The position numbers and the translations under genes were made by a program. The notes below the pieces were generated by a model. That model was not told where the DNA came from. It was given only the letters and a program-made list of their open reading frames with translations, and did no database searches. A stretch of DNA of 64,000 nucleotides from Aquimarina macrocephali JAMB N27 (GTDB lineage Bacteria; Bacteroidota; Bacteroidia; Flavobacteriales; Flavobacteriaceae). Position 1 is the first letter of the stretch. Each line of letters starts with the position of its first letter. The DNA lies in the NCBI RefSeq assembly GCF_000520995.1, contig NZ_JACA01000013.1:62001-126000 (forward strand), written 5' to 3'. Below, in pieces: positions 8,883 through 18,133 of this stretch.

Positions 8883-10004
8883 ATGATAAAACCCTATTTA
8901 ATAAATGTGCATCAAGAAATTCTGGATGATTTGAATTTAAGAATCAAAAACACTCGTTGGCCTGATGAAATGGACAATTCTGAATGGAATTATGGCTCTA
9001 ATTTATCATACATGAAAGAATTAAGCAATTACTGGCTCAATGATTTTAGTTGGAGAAAAGTTGAAAAGGAGATTAATGCATTTCCAAATTTTATGGCAGA
9101 AATTGATGGTCATCAAATTCATTTTTTACATATAAAAGGTAAGGGTGAAAAATCTATCCCTCTAATCATCACTCATGGATGGCCAGGCTCATTTATAGAG
9201 ATGCTAAAACTCATACCACTATTAACTAATGACGAGAATTTTTCTTTTGATCTGGTAATCCCTTCAGTTATTGGATTCGGATTTTCTAGTAAATGTGTAG
9301 AATCTGGATGTGACAATGCTTATGTAGCAGGCGTATGGCATAAACTAATGCTCAAACTTGGTTATAAAAAATATGGTGCGCAAGGAGGAGATATAGGTTC
9401 TGGTATTAGTACGCGACTAGCAATGAAATATCCTGACCATATAATAGGGATACACCTTAATTATGTTTCTGATTCTTTTCAACCCTATATGACAGAAGAA
9501 GAACTTTCTGAAGATGTCATAAAATACAATCAAGGACTTGAAGAATGGGCATCTAGAGAAGCGGGATATGCCTATATACAAAGCACAAAACCAATAACAT
9601 TGGGGTACGGATTAAATGATTCACCTATTGGTTTGTGCGCTTGGATAGTCGAAAAATTTAATAGTTGGAGTGATAATGAGGGCAACCTTGAAAACATATT
9701 TACAAAAGATGAAATATTAGCCAATATTACTCTTTATTGGGTAACACAAACCATTCATTCATCTATAAGAATTTATAATGAGAATAGTAAAAACCCGATG
9801 AAGTTTGGAGTAAATGACTTCGTGAAACCACCAGTTGCTTATGCTAATTTTCCTAAGGAATTGTCTAGACCACCTAAAGCATACATGTCAAAAGGATATA
9901 ATGTAACACGATGGACAAACATGCCAAAAGGAGGTCATTTTGCTGCTATGGAACAACCTGAATTGTTAGCTTCCGATATTAAAGATTTTTTCTATTCACT
10001 ATAA
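8883..10004 (+). CDS. Epoxide hydrolase (EHN-type alpha/beta hydrolase)
   Basis: A 373-residue protein with the N-terminal EHN domain (NLRIKNTRWPDEM, residues 1-100) followed by an alpha/beta hydrolase. HGWPGSF forms the oxyanion hole, Asp170 in AQGGDIGSG is the expected nucleophile (usual GGDWG), and His352 in GGHFAAMEQP is the general base. IVEKFNSWSD matches the cap/acid region of the family. It opens epoxides to diols, by family knowledge. The nucleophile motif is GGDIG rather than GGDWG, a mild variation. It ends 13 nt before the SDR gene, suggesting a two-gene unit. Confidence 0.88.
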   Translation: MIKPYLINVHQEILDDLNLRIKNTRWPDEMDNSEWNYGSNLSYMKELSNYWLNDFSWRKVEKEINAFPNFMAEIDGHQIHFLHIKGKGEKSIPLIITHGWPGSFIEMLKLIPLLTNDENFSFDLVIPSVIGFGFSSKCVESGCDNAYVAGVWHKLMLKLGYKKYGAQGGDIGSGISTRLAMKYPDHIIGIHLNYVSDSFQPYMTEEELSEDVIKYNQGLEEWASREAGYAYIQSTKPITLGYGLNDSPIGLCAWIVEKFNSWSDNEGNLENIFTKDEILANITLYWVTQTIHSSIRIYNENSKNPMKFGVNDFVKPPVAYANFPKELSRPPKAYMSKGYNVTRWTNMPKGGHFAAMEQPELLASDIKDFFYSL

Positions 10005-10017
10005 CTATTGAAAGAAA

Positions 10018-10776
10018 ATGGAATTTGAAAACAAAAATGTATTAATTACTGGAGGTTCTAAAGGTATTGGCAGAGCTACGGCTATAGCTTTTGCAGAGAA
10101 AGGTGCAAACATTGCAATTAACTATAGATCTAATGATCTTGCTGCCAAAGAAACACTTTCGTTATTAAAGAGAGGGAATCACATTTTACTAAAAGGAGAT
10201 GTGTCAAATGAGGGCACTCCTAAAACACTTATTAGCGATTTCATTAAGAAATACAACACACTAGATGTTTTGATAAATAATGCAGGTGTTGCAATCTTCC
10301 ATGAAATTGATAATGTAAACTTTGATCATTGGAAAGATGCCTGGCAAACAACAATTAATACAAACTTAATATCCGTAGCTAATCTTTGTTACTGGGCTTC
10401 AAAAGCAATGATAAAAAATAATGGAGGTCGCATTGTTAATGTATCATCTAGAGGAGCATTTAGAGGAGAGCCTAACATGCCTGCATATGGATCTAGTAAG
10501 GCTGGCCTCAATTCCTTGAGTCAATCACTTGCTAAATCACTTGCAAAGTACAATATAGGAGTTGGTGTTGTTGCTCCAGGGTTTACCGATACAGAAATGG
10601 CTACAAGTGCATTAACAGATGAAGAAAAAGAAAGTCTACTACTAGAATCCCCTTTCAAAAGAATGGCGAAGCCTAGTGAAGTAGCGCATGCAATAGTATT
10701 TCTTGCATCCAAACAGGCATTGTATTCTTCAGGAGCAATCATTGATGTAAATGGAGCTTCATATTTAAGAACATGA
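10018..10776 (+). CDS. SDR family oxidoreductase (FabG-like)
   Basis: A complete 252-residue classical SDR: TGGSKGIGRATA (cofactor loop), NNAGVA, the catalytic Ser in VNVSSRGAF, and Tyr157-x3-Lys161 in AYGSSKAG. The C-terminus SGAIIDVNGASYLR is FabG-like. The Arg in INYRSND after the second strand favours NADPH. The substrate is unknown. It lies 13 nt downstream of the epoxide hydrolase, with which it is probably co-transcribed, so it could oxidise the diol or a related alcohol (inference). It is intact, unlike the SDR remnant at 1474. Confidence 0.9.
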   Translation: MEFENKNVLITGGSKGIGRATAIAFAEKGANIAINYRSNDLAAKETLSLLKRGNHILLKGDVSNEGTPKTLISDFIKKYNTLDVLINNAGVAIFHEIDNVNFDHWKDAWQTTINTNLISVANLCYWASKAMIKNNGGRIVNVSSRGAFRGEPNMPAYGSSKAGLNSLSQSLAKSLAKYNIGVGVVAPGFTDTEMATSALTDEEKESLLLESPFKRMAKPSEVAHAIVFLASKQALYSSGAIIDVNGASYLRT

Positions 10777-10812
10777 TATTCGGAGACTTAAAAGTTGCCC
10801 TTAAAAATAACA

Positions 10813-10844
10813 AAACCCTGACAAGCAATTGTTTATCAGGGTTT
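10813..10844 (-). terminator. Hairpin terminator of tRNA-Leu, possibly bidirectional
   Basis: Nine-base arms AAACCCTGA (10813-10821) and TCAGGGTTT (10836-10844) enclose a 14-nt loop. Read on the minus strand the stem is followed by a U-rich stretch, immediately after the tRNA. On the plus strand it also follows the SDR gene. Confidence 0.75.
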
Positions 10845-10848
10845 CTAG

Positions 10849-10930
10849 TACTCGAGGTGGGAATCGAACCCACACTCCCGAAAGAACTGGATTTTGAATC
10901 CAGCGCGTCTACCAATTCCGCCACTCGAGC
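10849..10930 (-). tRNA. tRNA-Leu (anticodon CAA)
   Basis: On the minus strand the sequence starts GCTCGAG and ends CTCGAGTA, giving a seven-pair acceptor stem (the first pair is G-U) with discriminator A. The anticodon stem CTGGA/TCCAG encloses the loop TTCAAAA, so the anticodon is CAA, reading UUG (Leu). A variable arm is present and GGTTCGATTCC gives the T loop, making a type II tRNA of 82 nt. CCA is not encoded. Confidence 0.95.
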
Positions 10931-11015
10931 ATATTCGGATGGCAAAATTAGCAAAATATTTTTTTCTGGCCATTAAATAAGTAATAAAATAAAGGTCAGA
11001 GTGAAAATAAATTTC

Positions 11016-11023
11016 TAAATTTG
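11016..11023 (+). promoter_or_regulatory. Probable -7 element of prs
   Basis: TAAATTTG matches the Bacteroidota -7 consensus TAnnTTTG and lies 54 nt upstream of the prs ATG. I see no convincing -33 TTG at the usual spacing, so the call rests on the -7 box alone. Confidence 0.45.
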
Positions 11024-11076
11024 CACCTTGTTTTCAGAAAAAAGTTTTAACTCATTACAATACAACATTTTACCCT

Positions 11077-12018
11077 ATGCCAACCGCAGTTACAGAAGCA
11101 AAATTTTTTACATGTAGTCAAAGTACCGAACTTGCAGAAAAAATAGCAACTGCCTATGGTGCTAAATTAGGTAATGTTATTACATCGACCTATAGTGATG
11201 GTGAGTTCCAACCTTCTTTTGAAGAATCTGTAAGAGGATCCAGAGTTTTTATTATTGGATCAACACATCCTAATTCTGATCATCTTATGGAAATGTTATT
11301 AATGCTTGATGCTGCCAAAAGAGCTTCTGCTAGACATATCACTGCTGTGATGCCATATTATGGATGGGCCAGACAGGACAGAAAAGACAAACCAAGAGTT
11401 CCTATTGCTGCAAAATTAATTGCAAAAATGCTTGAAACAGCAGGAGCTACAAGAATTATTACAATGGATTTGCATGCAGATCAAATTCAGGGATTCTTTG
11501 AAAAACCAGTAGATCATCTATTTGCTTCTACTATTTTCTTGCCTTATCTGCGATCACTAAATCTAACTGACCTTACGATTGCCTCACCAGACATGGGAGG
11601 ATCAAAAAGAGCTTATGCCTATTCTAAGGCATTAACGAGTGATGTAGTAATTTGCTATAAACAAAGAGCAAAAGCCAATGTGATTTCACATATGGAACTT
11701 ATTGGAGATGTAACAGGAAAAAATGTAGTCTTAGTTGATGATATGGTAGATACCGCAGGAACATTAACCAAGGCAGCAGATCTAATGATCGAAAGAGGTG
11801 CAAAAAGTGTTAGAGCTATTTGTACTCATCCTATCCTTTCGGGTAGCGCTTATGAGCGATTAGAAAACTCAAAATTAGAAGAATTAATTGTAACCGATTC
11901 TATTCCTCTAAAACAAGAAAGTAATAAAATCAAAGTTGTAAGCTGTGCAAATCTATTTGCAGATGTTATGAACAAAGTTCATAAAAACGAGTCGATCAGC
12001 TCTAACTTTATAATGTAA
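11077..12018 (+). CDS. prs: Ribose-phosphate pyrophosphokinase
   Basis: A 313-residue PRPP synthetase that makes 5-phosphoribosyl diphosphate from ribose 5-phosphate and ATP for nucleotide, His and Trp synthesis. Diagnostic parts are SDGEFQPSFEESVRG near the N-terminus, MPYYGWARQDRKDKPR (the ATP-binding flexible loop), ITMDLHADQIQGFF, and the PRPP loop VLVDDMVDTAGT. The length is normal. It is followed 23 nt later by rplY, a common pair in flavobacteria and many other bacteria, so the two are likely co-transcribed to the terminator at 12701. Confidence 0.97.
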   Translation: MPTAVTEAKFFTCSQSTELAEKIATAYGAKLGNVITSTYSDGEFQPSFEESVRGSRVFIIGSTHPNSDHLMEMLLMLDAAKRASARHITAVMPYYGWARQDRKDKPRVPIAAKLIAKMLETAGATRIITMDLHADQIQGFFEKPVDHLFASTIFLPYLRSLNLTDLTIASPDMGGSKRAYAYSKALTSDVVICYKQRAKANVISHMELIGDVTGKNVVLVDDMVDTAGTLTKAADLMIERGAKSVRAICTHPILSGSAYERLENSKLEELIVTDSIPLKQESNKIKVVSCANLFADVMNKVHKNESISSNFIM

Positions 12019-12041
12019 ATACTAATTAATAAATTTTTAAA

Positions 12042-12677
12042 ATGAAATCATTAACAATCAATGCATCTCAAAGAGAAAGCGTAGGCAAGAAAGCAACAAA
12101 AGCCTTACGTAATGCTGGACAGGTACCTTGTGTTATTTATGGTGGAGACACTATTGTACACTTTGCAGCACCAGAAATTGCTTTCAAAAACTTAGTGTAT
12201 ACTCCAAACGTTCATACCGTGGTAATAGCTTTGGATAATGGTACAAAAATAAATGCTATCCTACAGGATATTCAATTTCACCCTGTAACCGATAAAATTT
12301 TACATATCGATTTTATTGAAATTTTTGACGATAAGCCAATCACTATGGAGATTCCTTTCAGAACGACAGGAAGTTCAAGAGGGGTTCTTAATGGAGGTGT
12401 ACTACGTTTTAACCTAAGACGTATTAAAGTAAAAGGTCTTGCAACTAATCTTCCAGATCTTATCGAAGGAGATATCACCAACCTAAAAATCGGAAATAAA
12501 TTAACCGTTACCGATGTAGCAAGTGATAATTTTACGATCCTACACCCAGACAATACAGTGATCTGTATGATTAAGACATCTCGTACTGCTGTTGAAGACG
12601 AAGAAGAAGAAGAAGAAACTGAAGGTGCAGCTGAAGGCGCAACTGAAGGTGCAGAAGCTCCTGCAGCAGAAGCATAA
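12042..12677 (+). CDS. rplY: 50S ribosomal protein L25 / Ctc (TL5 type)
   Basis: A 211-residue two-domain L25. The N-terminal 5S-rRNA-binding domain ([20 protein letters not shown], then VPCVIYGG) is followed by the Ctc/TL5 C-terminal beta domain (residues ~95-185). The tail is rich in Glu and Ala ([11 protein letters not shown]...), typical of Bacteroidota L25. It binds 5S rRNA in the large subunit. It is downstream of prs in the same orientation and is followed by a strong terminator. Confidence 0.96.
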   Translation: MKSLTINASQRESVGKKATKALRNAGQVPCVIYGGDTIVHFAAPEIAFKNLVYTPNVHTVVIALDNGTKINAILQDIQFHPVTDKILHIDFIEIFDDKPITMEIPFRTTGSSRGVLNGGVLRFNLRRIKVKGLATNLPDLIEGDITNLKIGNKLTVTDVASDNFTILHPDNTVICMIKTSRTAVEDEEEEEETEGAAEGATEGAEAPAAEA

Positions 12678-12700
12678 TCTTACGGTTTTAATATAATATA

Positions 12701-12738
12701 AAAGCATTCTGAATTGAATTCAGAATGCTTTTTTTATT
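12701..12738 (+). terminator. Strong Rho-independent terminator after rplY
   Basis: A 13-bp stem (AAAGCATTCTGAA at 12701-12713, TTCAGAATGCTTT at 12719-12731) with a 5-nt loop is followed by a T-rich run, right after the prs-rplY unit. Confidence 0.9.
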
Positions 12739-12756
12739 TTTATGAAAATTTTCGGA

Positions 12757-12868
12757 GCGTATCCCCCACGCTTCAACGTGGAGGCCGGGCTATATGCTGT
12801 ATCTTTTTTTGCAACCCATCGACTAGCTCAGGGCAGCAAAAAAAGGATACCGCTCCTATCCCTCACGC
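12757..12868 (+). repeat. Palindromic interspersed repeat, copy 1
   Basis: The element begins GCGTATCCCCCACG and contains GGGCTATATGCTGTATC. After a T run and a loop it ends AAAAGGATACCGCTCC, then TATCCCTCACGC. The two arms are partly complementary. Matching copies lie at 18134-18236 (inverted) and 46229-46374. The loop holds CCCATCGACTAGCTCAGGG, a second small palindromic repeat also present, degraded, in copy 2. All three copies lie between genes. Confidence 0.8.
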
Positions 12869-12881
12869 AAATAAAAACAAC

Positions 12882-13508
12882 ATGTTTTCGATAATTAAAA
12901 AATTATTTTCTAAACAACCCCATGAAAATCAAGAAGATCTCATGAAAAAATTTCTTGTTGCCGGTCTAGGTAATATTGGTCCAAAATACCACAATACTCG
13001 TCATAATATCGGTTTTAAAATTCTGGATGCTTTGGCCAAAGAAGAAAATCTCACTTTCGAAACCAAAAAACTAGGCGATCTTACTACATACAAATACAAA
13101 GGAAGAACCATTATACTTCTCAAACCTAATACCTATATGAACCTTAGCGGAAAAGCAGTTCGATATTGGTTAGAGAAAGAAAAAATACCTTTAGAAAACC
13201 TTTTGGTTGTTACCGATGATATTAACCTCTCTTTTGGTACTATCCGCCTCAAATCCAAAGGCAGTGCTGGCGGTCATAATGGACTTAAAGACATCGAAGC
13301 ACAATTACAAACTTCTAAATATTGCAGGTTTAGATTTGGAGTTGGTGATGAATTTGGTAAAGGCAGACAAGTAGACTACGTATTAGGAGAATGGAATCCC
13401 GAAGAAGAATCTGCTATACCAGAACGATTAGAAAAAGGAATCACTTTGATTAAATCTTTTGCCACTGCAGGAACATCAAATACAATGAATACCTTTAACG
13501 GAAAATAA
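12882..13508 (+). CDS. pth: Peptidyl-tRNA hydrolase
   Basis: A 208-residue protein from ATG 12882. Pth recycles tRNA by cleaving peptidyl-tRNA. The core begins FLVAGLGNIGPKYHNTRHNI, with the catalytic His in NTRHNIGF, KPNTYMNLSG, and GSAGGHNGLKDIE carrying the conserved Asp. The extra N-terminal ~25 residues (MFSIIKKLFSKQPHENQEDL) resemble the short basic leader often seen in flavobacterial Pth. A second possible start is the Met in LMKKFLVAG. An open frame runs further upstream to 12714 but only crosses the terminator and the repeat, so I reject it. Confidence 0.95.
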   Translation: MFSIIKKLFSKQPHENQEDLMKKFLVAGLGNIGPKYHNTRHNIGFKILDALAKEENLTFETKKLGDLTTYKYKGRTIILLKPNTYMNLSGKAVRYWLEKEKIPLENLLVVTDDINLSFGTIRLKSKGSAGGHNGLKDIEAQLQTSKYCRFRFGVGDEFGKGRQVDYVLGEWNPEEESAIPERLEKGITLIKSFATAGTSNTMNTFNGK

Positions 13509-13670
13509 AGAAATGTCTCAGAACTATTTTTTATTTTTACAACTGCTTAAAATCTTACTTCTCAAAATGAGCCATAACAATCATAATAACTTTCTACCTA
13601 GCAATAGACAGGTTATATTATTTATTAACGAATTCTATCTGACAATTGAAATCAAATCAAAAATGAACAG

Positions 13671-14603
13671 ATGAAACGTTATACTAATGCAAAAACATAT
13701 GATAGCCAAATACATTCTGTAGTTACTATAGGTACTTTTGATGGTGTACATATTGGTCACAAAAAAATAATAGAACGCCTGATAGAGAGTGCCAGAAAAA
13801 ACAATCTGGAGTCGGTTATTCTTACATTTTTTCCACATCCCAGAATGGTACTACAACAGGATTCGGATATTAAACTTATCAACACTATTGATGAGCGTAT
13901 ACAGATATTAGAAAAGACAGGACTAGACAGTTTGGTTATTCATCCATTTACCAAAGAATTCTCTCGTCTAAGTGCGGGAGAATATGTACAACAAATGCTT
14001 GTTGATTGCCTTAAAGCAAAACATGTTATTATAGGATATGATCATCGGTTTGGGCGTAATCGCAATTCTAATATCACAGATCTTGCTTCTTATGGTATAC
14101 AAAATAATTTTACTGTAGAAGAAATTTCTAAACAAGATCTTGATGATGTCGCGGTAAGTTCTACCAAAATCAGAAAAGCACTATTCGATGGAAATATTAC
14201 TCAAGCAAATGCGTATCTGGGGTATTGCTTTATGTTAACCGGTAAAGTAGTAGAAGGAAAAAAACTTGGGCGTAAACTTAACTATCCGACAGCTAATTTA
14301 CATATCAAAGAAGATTACAAACTAATTCCAAAAAATGGAGTCTATATTGTAAAATCATTTATTGATAGCAAAACCTATTTTGGAATGATGAATATAGGCA
14401 CAAATCCTACGGTAAACGGCACTCGACAAACGATAGAAACTCATTTCTTTGACACTTCTTTTAATTTATATGACAAAAAGATTCAGATCGAAATGATAAA
14501 ACGTATTAGAGATGAGAAAAAATTTGATTCCCTAGAGCAATTACAAGATGCTATGCAGCAAGATGAAGATTTTTCTCGTGATTTTATAAATTCTTTGGTA
14601 TGA
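13671..14603 (+). CDS. ribF: Bifunctional riboflavin kinase / FAD synthetase
   Basis: A 310-residue RibF that converts riboflavin to FMN and FAD. The N-terminal FAD synthetase (nucleotidyl transferase) domain shows TIGTFDGVHIGHKKI (HxGH) and YDHRFGRNR, and a KIRKAL motif follows. The C-terminal flavokinase domain shows GRKLNYPTANLH (the PTAN loop) and NIGTNPTVNG. Length and domain order are standard. It overlaps the HTTM gene by four bases (ATGA), so the pair is translationally coupled. Confidence 0.97.
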   Translation: MKRYTNAKTYDSQIHSVVTIGTFDGVHIGHKKIIERLIESARKNNLESVILTFFPHPRMVLQQDSDIKLINTIDERIQILEKTGLDSLVIHPFTKEFSRLSAGEYVQQMLVDCLKAKHVIIGYDHRFGRNRNSNITDLASYGIQNNFTVEEISKQDLDDVAVSSTKIRKALFDGNITQANAYLGYCFMLTGKVVEGKKLGRKLNYPTANLHIKEDYKLIPKNGVYIVKSFIDSKTYFGMMNIGTNPTVNGTRQTIETHFFDTSFNLYDKKIQIEMIKRIRDEKKFDSLEQLQDAMQQDEDFSRDFINSLV

Positions 14604-15925
14604 TCAATCGTTGGCTATTCACTCATATAGATAATAGTTCCCTTATTATATTTAGAGTTTTTTTTGGATTCCTGATTGCTTCAGAAGCTATTGGAGCTAT
14701 TTTTACAGGCTGGGTTACTCGCACCCTAATCGAGCCCAAATTTACTTTTAACTTTATTGGTTTAGATTTTTTACAACCTTTACCCGGTAATGGTATGTAT
14801 TATTATTTTGCCATAATGGGGGTTTTTGGCCTTTTAGTAATGATTGGTTTTAAATATCGATGGAGTATGATTGGCTATACCATATTATGGGCAGGGGTTT
14901 ATTTTATGCAAAAAGCATCTTATAACAACCATTACTATCTCTTATTACTACTTTGCATAATAATGTGCACGCTACCAGCAGGGAATTATTTCTCGATAGA
15001 TGTAAAACAAAATCCATTACTCAAAAAAATTGCGATGCCCAGGTGGTGCATATTAGTTATTATTGCTCAACTCTGGATTGTATATACCTATGCATCGGTA
15101 GCTAAATTATATCCAGACTGGCTAGATTTTACTGTTGCCAAAAACCTGATGATTGGTAAAGCAAATTATCCTATTGTAGGAAACATTCTTCAGGAACATT
15201 GGACACATGTTTTTATTGCATATTATGGTATCTTATTCGACTTATTGATTGTCCCCTTACTACTGTGGAGGAGAACCCGATTAGCCGCTTTTTGTTTTAG
15301 TGTATTTTTCCATATTTTTAATTCTATTGTTTTTCAAATAGGGATATTTCCATATTTATCATTGGCATTTACCGTCTTTTTCTTTACAAGAGAAAGGGTA
15401 CATCATCTGTTTATGAGAAAGAAGGAATTTTATAATGCAGGAGAAGTCATTATTCCTTCATACCGTAAATTTCTACTTCCTGTACTAACAATATGGTTTG
15501 TTATACAAATCTTGCTTCCTATTCGTCACTGGATTATCCCGGGAGATGTATTATGGACAGAAGAAGGTCATAGAATGAGTTGGCGTATGATGCTAAGAGG
15601 TCGATACGGTACTACTAATTTCTATTTTGTAGATAAAAATGATCCTAAAGCATTGCAAAAATTAATAAACAAAAATGATTACCTCTCCAAAAAACAATTG
15701 CGGTTAGTATCATCAAAACCAGATGCTATGTGGCAATTTGCACAAAAACTCAAGGCCGAATATGCCATAAAAGAAAAAGATATTGCCATCTATGTCCATA
15801 GTAAAGTATCTATTAATGGCAAAAAATACCAAACACTTATCGACCCAAAAGTTGATCTGGCCAGTGCTTCATGGAATTATTTTACTACAAATCCATGGGT
15901 TCTCAAGTATGAAGAAAAAGAATAA
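14600..15925 (+). CDS. HTTM domain membrane protein (vitamin K-dependent carboxylase-like)
   Basis: A 441-residue protein with several membrane helices in residues 1-320, starting SLIIFRVFFGFLIASEAIGA. This is the start of the HTTM (horizontally transferred transmembrane) domain shared with gamma-carboxylases. LLLLCIIMCTLPAGN and FHIFNSIVFQIGIFPY are typical. The last ~130 residues are soluble (RMSWRMMLRGRYGTTNF onwards). The substrate in bacteria is unknown. Its start overlaps the ribF stop, as often seen in flavobacteria. A hairpin terminator follows. Confidence 0.88.
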   Translation: MINRWLFTHIDNSSLIIFRVFFGFLIASEAIGAIFTGWVTRTLIEPKFTFNFIGLDFLQPLPGNGMYYYFAIMGVFGLLVMIGFKYRWSMIGYTILWAGVYFMQKASYNNHYYLLLLLCIIMCTLPAGNYFSIDVKQNPLLKKIAMPRWCILVIIAQLWIVYTYASVAKLYPDWLDFTVAKNLMIGKANYPIVGNILQEHWTHVFIAYYGILFDLLIVPLLLWRRTRLAAFCFSVFFHIFNSIVFQIGIFPYLSLAFTVFFFTRERVHHLFMRKKEFYNAGEVIIPSYRKFLLPVLTIWFVIQILLPIRHWIIPGDVLWTEEGHRMSWRMMLRGRYGTTNFYFVDKNDPKALQKLINKNDYLSKKQLRLVSSKPDAMWQFAQKLKAEYAIKEKDIAIYVHSKVSINGKKYQTLIDPKVDLASASWNYFTTNPWVLKYEEKE

Positions 15926-15945
15926 AATAGTCTTATGATTTATGA

Positions 15946-15977
15946 CATAAAAAAGAGTCAAAGCGTTCTTTTTTATG
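15946..15977 (+). terminator. Hairpin terminator after the ribF-HTTM unit
   Basis: An 11-bp stem, CATAAAAAAGA (15946-15956) with TCTTTTTTATG (15967-15977). The 3' arm itself supplies the T run. It is AT-rich, so of moderate strength. Confidence 0.6.
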
Positions 15978-16137
15978 ATAAAACAAGCTAAAATTAAGTT
16001 ATTTTTCGATACCTATAGTATTTAATTGTAAAACCTTATGTAGTTTTGCATAGTTTAAAATCAAGGAAATACGGTTTTAACTCGAAATTATATACTCTAA
16101 TTTGTGTACTTAATTTCGGTTCACAAAAATCATTACA

Positions 16138-18036
16138 ATGCATTCATATTTAATAAAGGGAATTTGTAGCATTCTTCTGTTGTTTTTCTTTTCTGCACAT
16201 AGCCAAAACAACAGGCAGAATACTAATTATACTTTTTTTGGTATTATTCCTAACACCGTAGATGCGCAATTATATCGCCAGCTTAAAAACAGTCCGGATG
16301 TTATTACGCGCCTACAATTAATTGAAAAAATAGCTCAAATACACCTGCAAGCAGGCAATACCGATTCTATAACGTATTATGGAGATCTTTTAAAAACAAC
16401 AGCGCTAGAAGAAAATATTTCAGACAAACCATTATACCTTTCTATAGCAAACAATATTATCGGGCACGGAAAACTTAAAAACGGTCTCTATGATGCAGCG
16501 ATGAAACATTTTATCGAAGGTATCACCAACTCTCCTATTCCCAAAATGCAAACGATGTATTACAAACACCAACTCGGATTGGGTGCTGTATATCTGGAAC
16601 AAAAAAAATATGATCTAGCGCTCCCCATTTTTGAATCCTGCATTACAGAGTCTAAGAATAAGGAAACCATAATACTGGCCGGAAAGTTTTTAGGAGATAT
16701 TTATTTTCATAAAAACAATATTGAAAAAGCAAGATCCTATTATTTTTCTGTATTAGAGGATCTCCCTGATACTCCAAATAAAATAGCGATAGAGGTTCGA
16801 TTAAAACTCGGGCGACTCGAACTTTTTAATGACCGAACCATAAAGGCAATGGAATATTTTATGCCTGCAAAAGAGCAAGCTCAAGAAAATCATTTCTATG
16901 ATCTATATATAGAAGCCGTATATCAAATAGGTCGCGTATATTATAAATTAGAAGATTACGATTCTGCAGAAATGATATTAAACTCTGCATATGTAAATGC
17001 GGTACAATGGAACAGGCTAGAATTGCAAAAAAAAGTTATCCATATGCTAAAGGGTTTGTATGCAAGTCGTGGAAATTATAAAAATGCATATTCATTAATG
17101 ACCCAATACGTAGATGTTTCTAACCAAATCACTACAAAACAAAATAAAAAAATTGTAAAAGAACTAGAGGTTAAATATCAGACACTTCAAAAAGAGAAAG
17201 AGATATTATCACTTAAAGAAGAGCAGTTAATAAAGGAAAGTGAACTTAAAAGACAACGAACTATCAAAAAAGCATTTTTGATCGGTTTTCTTGCTGTACT
17301 ATTACCAGTAGTCGGCTTGCTATTTATGTATTTTCAGAAATTAAAGACTCAAATAGCGCTCAACAAATCTCAGGAAGAAGTTAATACTCAAAAAGTATAT
17401 GGGCTAATGAAGGATCAGGAATTAAATCTGATCAAAGCCACAATGGAAGGGCAGGATAAAGAAAGACAACGCCTTGCACGAGAGTTACATGATAGTGTTG
17501 GTGGTAATCTGGCAAGTATAAAATTGCAGCTTTCTAACTCTGGTAAAACCGATGATCAAGAAGCAAATATTATTAAACAAGTCGATGAGACCTACAACCA
17601 GGTAAGAGATTTTTCTCACAACCTTATCCCAAAAAAGTTTCAAAAAAATCCGATTACCTCATTGATAAAAGAATATATCAATAATGTGATCAATGGTAGC
17701 GGTCAGCAAATATCATTTCACCCATATCCCAAAAATCAGATTAACCAAATTAGTCCGACTCTTACAGAAGAATTATTTAAGATCATACAAGAACTATTAA
17801 CTAATTGTCTTAAACATGCTAAAGCCAAAAATATCGATATCTATCTCAATCATCACGATGATTCGATACAACTACTTTTTGAAGATGATGGTGTAGGTTT
17901 CGAGAGTGGAAAAGCAGTTGATGGAATTGGGTTTAAAAACATAAAGACTCGTTTGAGTACTTTATCCGGAGATATGTTCATAGACTCTGTAATTCAAAGA
18001 GGTACGGTCATCAATATAGAAGTCCCTATTGCATAA
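16138..18036 (+). CDS. TPR-containing sensor histidine kinase (HisKA_3 / NarX-DegS type)
   Basis: A 632-residue protein with a signal peptide (cut near AHS), then a periplasmic TPR-rich part (residues ~40-350), a single membrane helix at ~377-402 (AFLIGFLAVLLPVVGLLFMY) and a coiled coil. The HisKA_3 box follows, with phospho-acceptor His451 in RQRLARELHDSVGG, and then an HATPase_c domain (IQELLTNCLKHAKA, EDDGVGF). Such kinases pair with LuxR-type response regulators. None is adjacent, so this is an orphan, and the signal is unknown. A TAGTTTTG -7 box at 16041-16048 could be its promoter. Confidence 0.9.
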   Translation: MHSYLIKGICSILLLFFFSAHSQNNRQNTNYTFFGIIPNTVDAQLYRQLKNSPDVITRLQLIEKIAQIHLQAGNTDSITYYGDLLKTTALEENISDKPLYLSIANNIIGHGKLKNGLYDAAMKHFIEGITNSPIPKMQTMYYKHQLGLGAVYLEQKKYDLALPIFESCITESKNKETIILAGKFLGDIYFHKNNIEKARSYYFSVLEDLPDTPNKIAIEVRLKLGRLELFNDRTIKAMEYFMPAKEQAQENHFYDLYIEAVYQIGRVYYKLEDYDSAEMILNSAYVNAVQWNRLELQKKVIHMLKGLYASRGNYKNAYSLMTQYVDVSNQITTKQNKKIVKELEVKYQTLQKEKEILSLKEEQLIKESELKRQRTIKKAFLIGFLAVLLPVVGLLFMYFQKLKTQIALNKSQEEVNTQKVYGLMKDQELNLIKATMEGQDKERQRLARELHDSVGGNLASIKLQLSNSGKTDDQEANIIKQVDETYNQVRDFSHNLIPKKFQKNPITSLIKEYINNVINGSGQQISFHPYPKNQINQISPTLTEELFKIIQELLTNCLKHAKAKNIDIYLNHHDDSIQLLFEDDGVGFESGKAVDGIGFKNIKTRLSTLSGDMFIDSVIQRGTVINIEVPIA

Positions 18037-18133
18037 ATTTTTATGTTCTTAAATGGGTTTGAATAAATTTCTTAAAATTCACTATAGAACTACAATCTAA
18101 AACCTCACTTTTCTTTAAATTTGCTCCTTCATT

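Noticed and set aside
12714..12881. An open frame extends the pth gene upstream by 56 codons
   Set aside because: The extension translates the rplY terminator and the palindromic repeat, has no protein-like character, and Pth normally has ~190-210 residues.
16138..18036. Pairing the TPR histidine kinase with the LuxR regulator at 27649 as one two-component system
   Set aside because: The regulator has no receiver domain to accept phosphate and the genes are 9.6 kb apart. Kept only as a remark on orphans.
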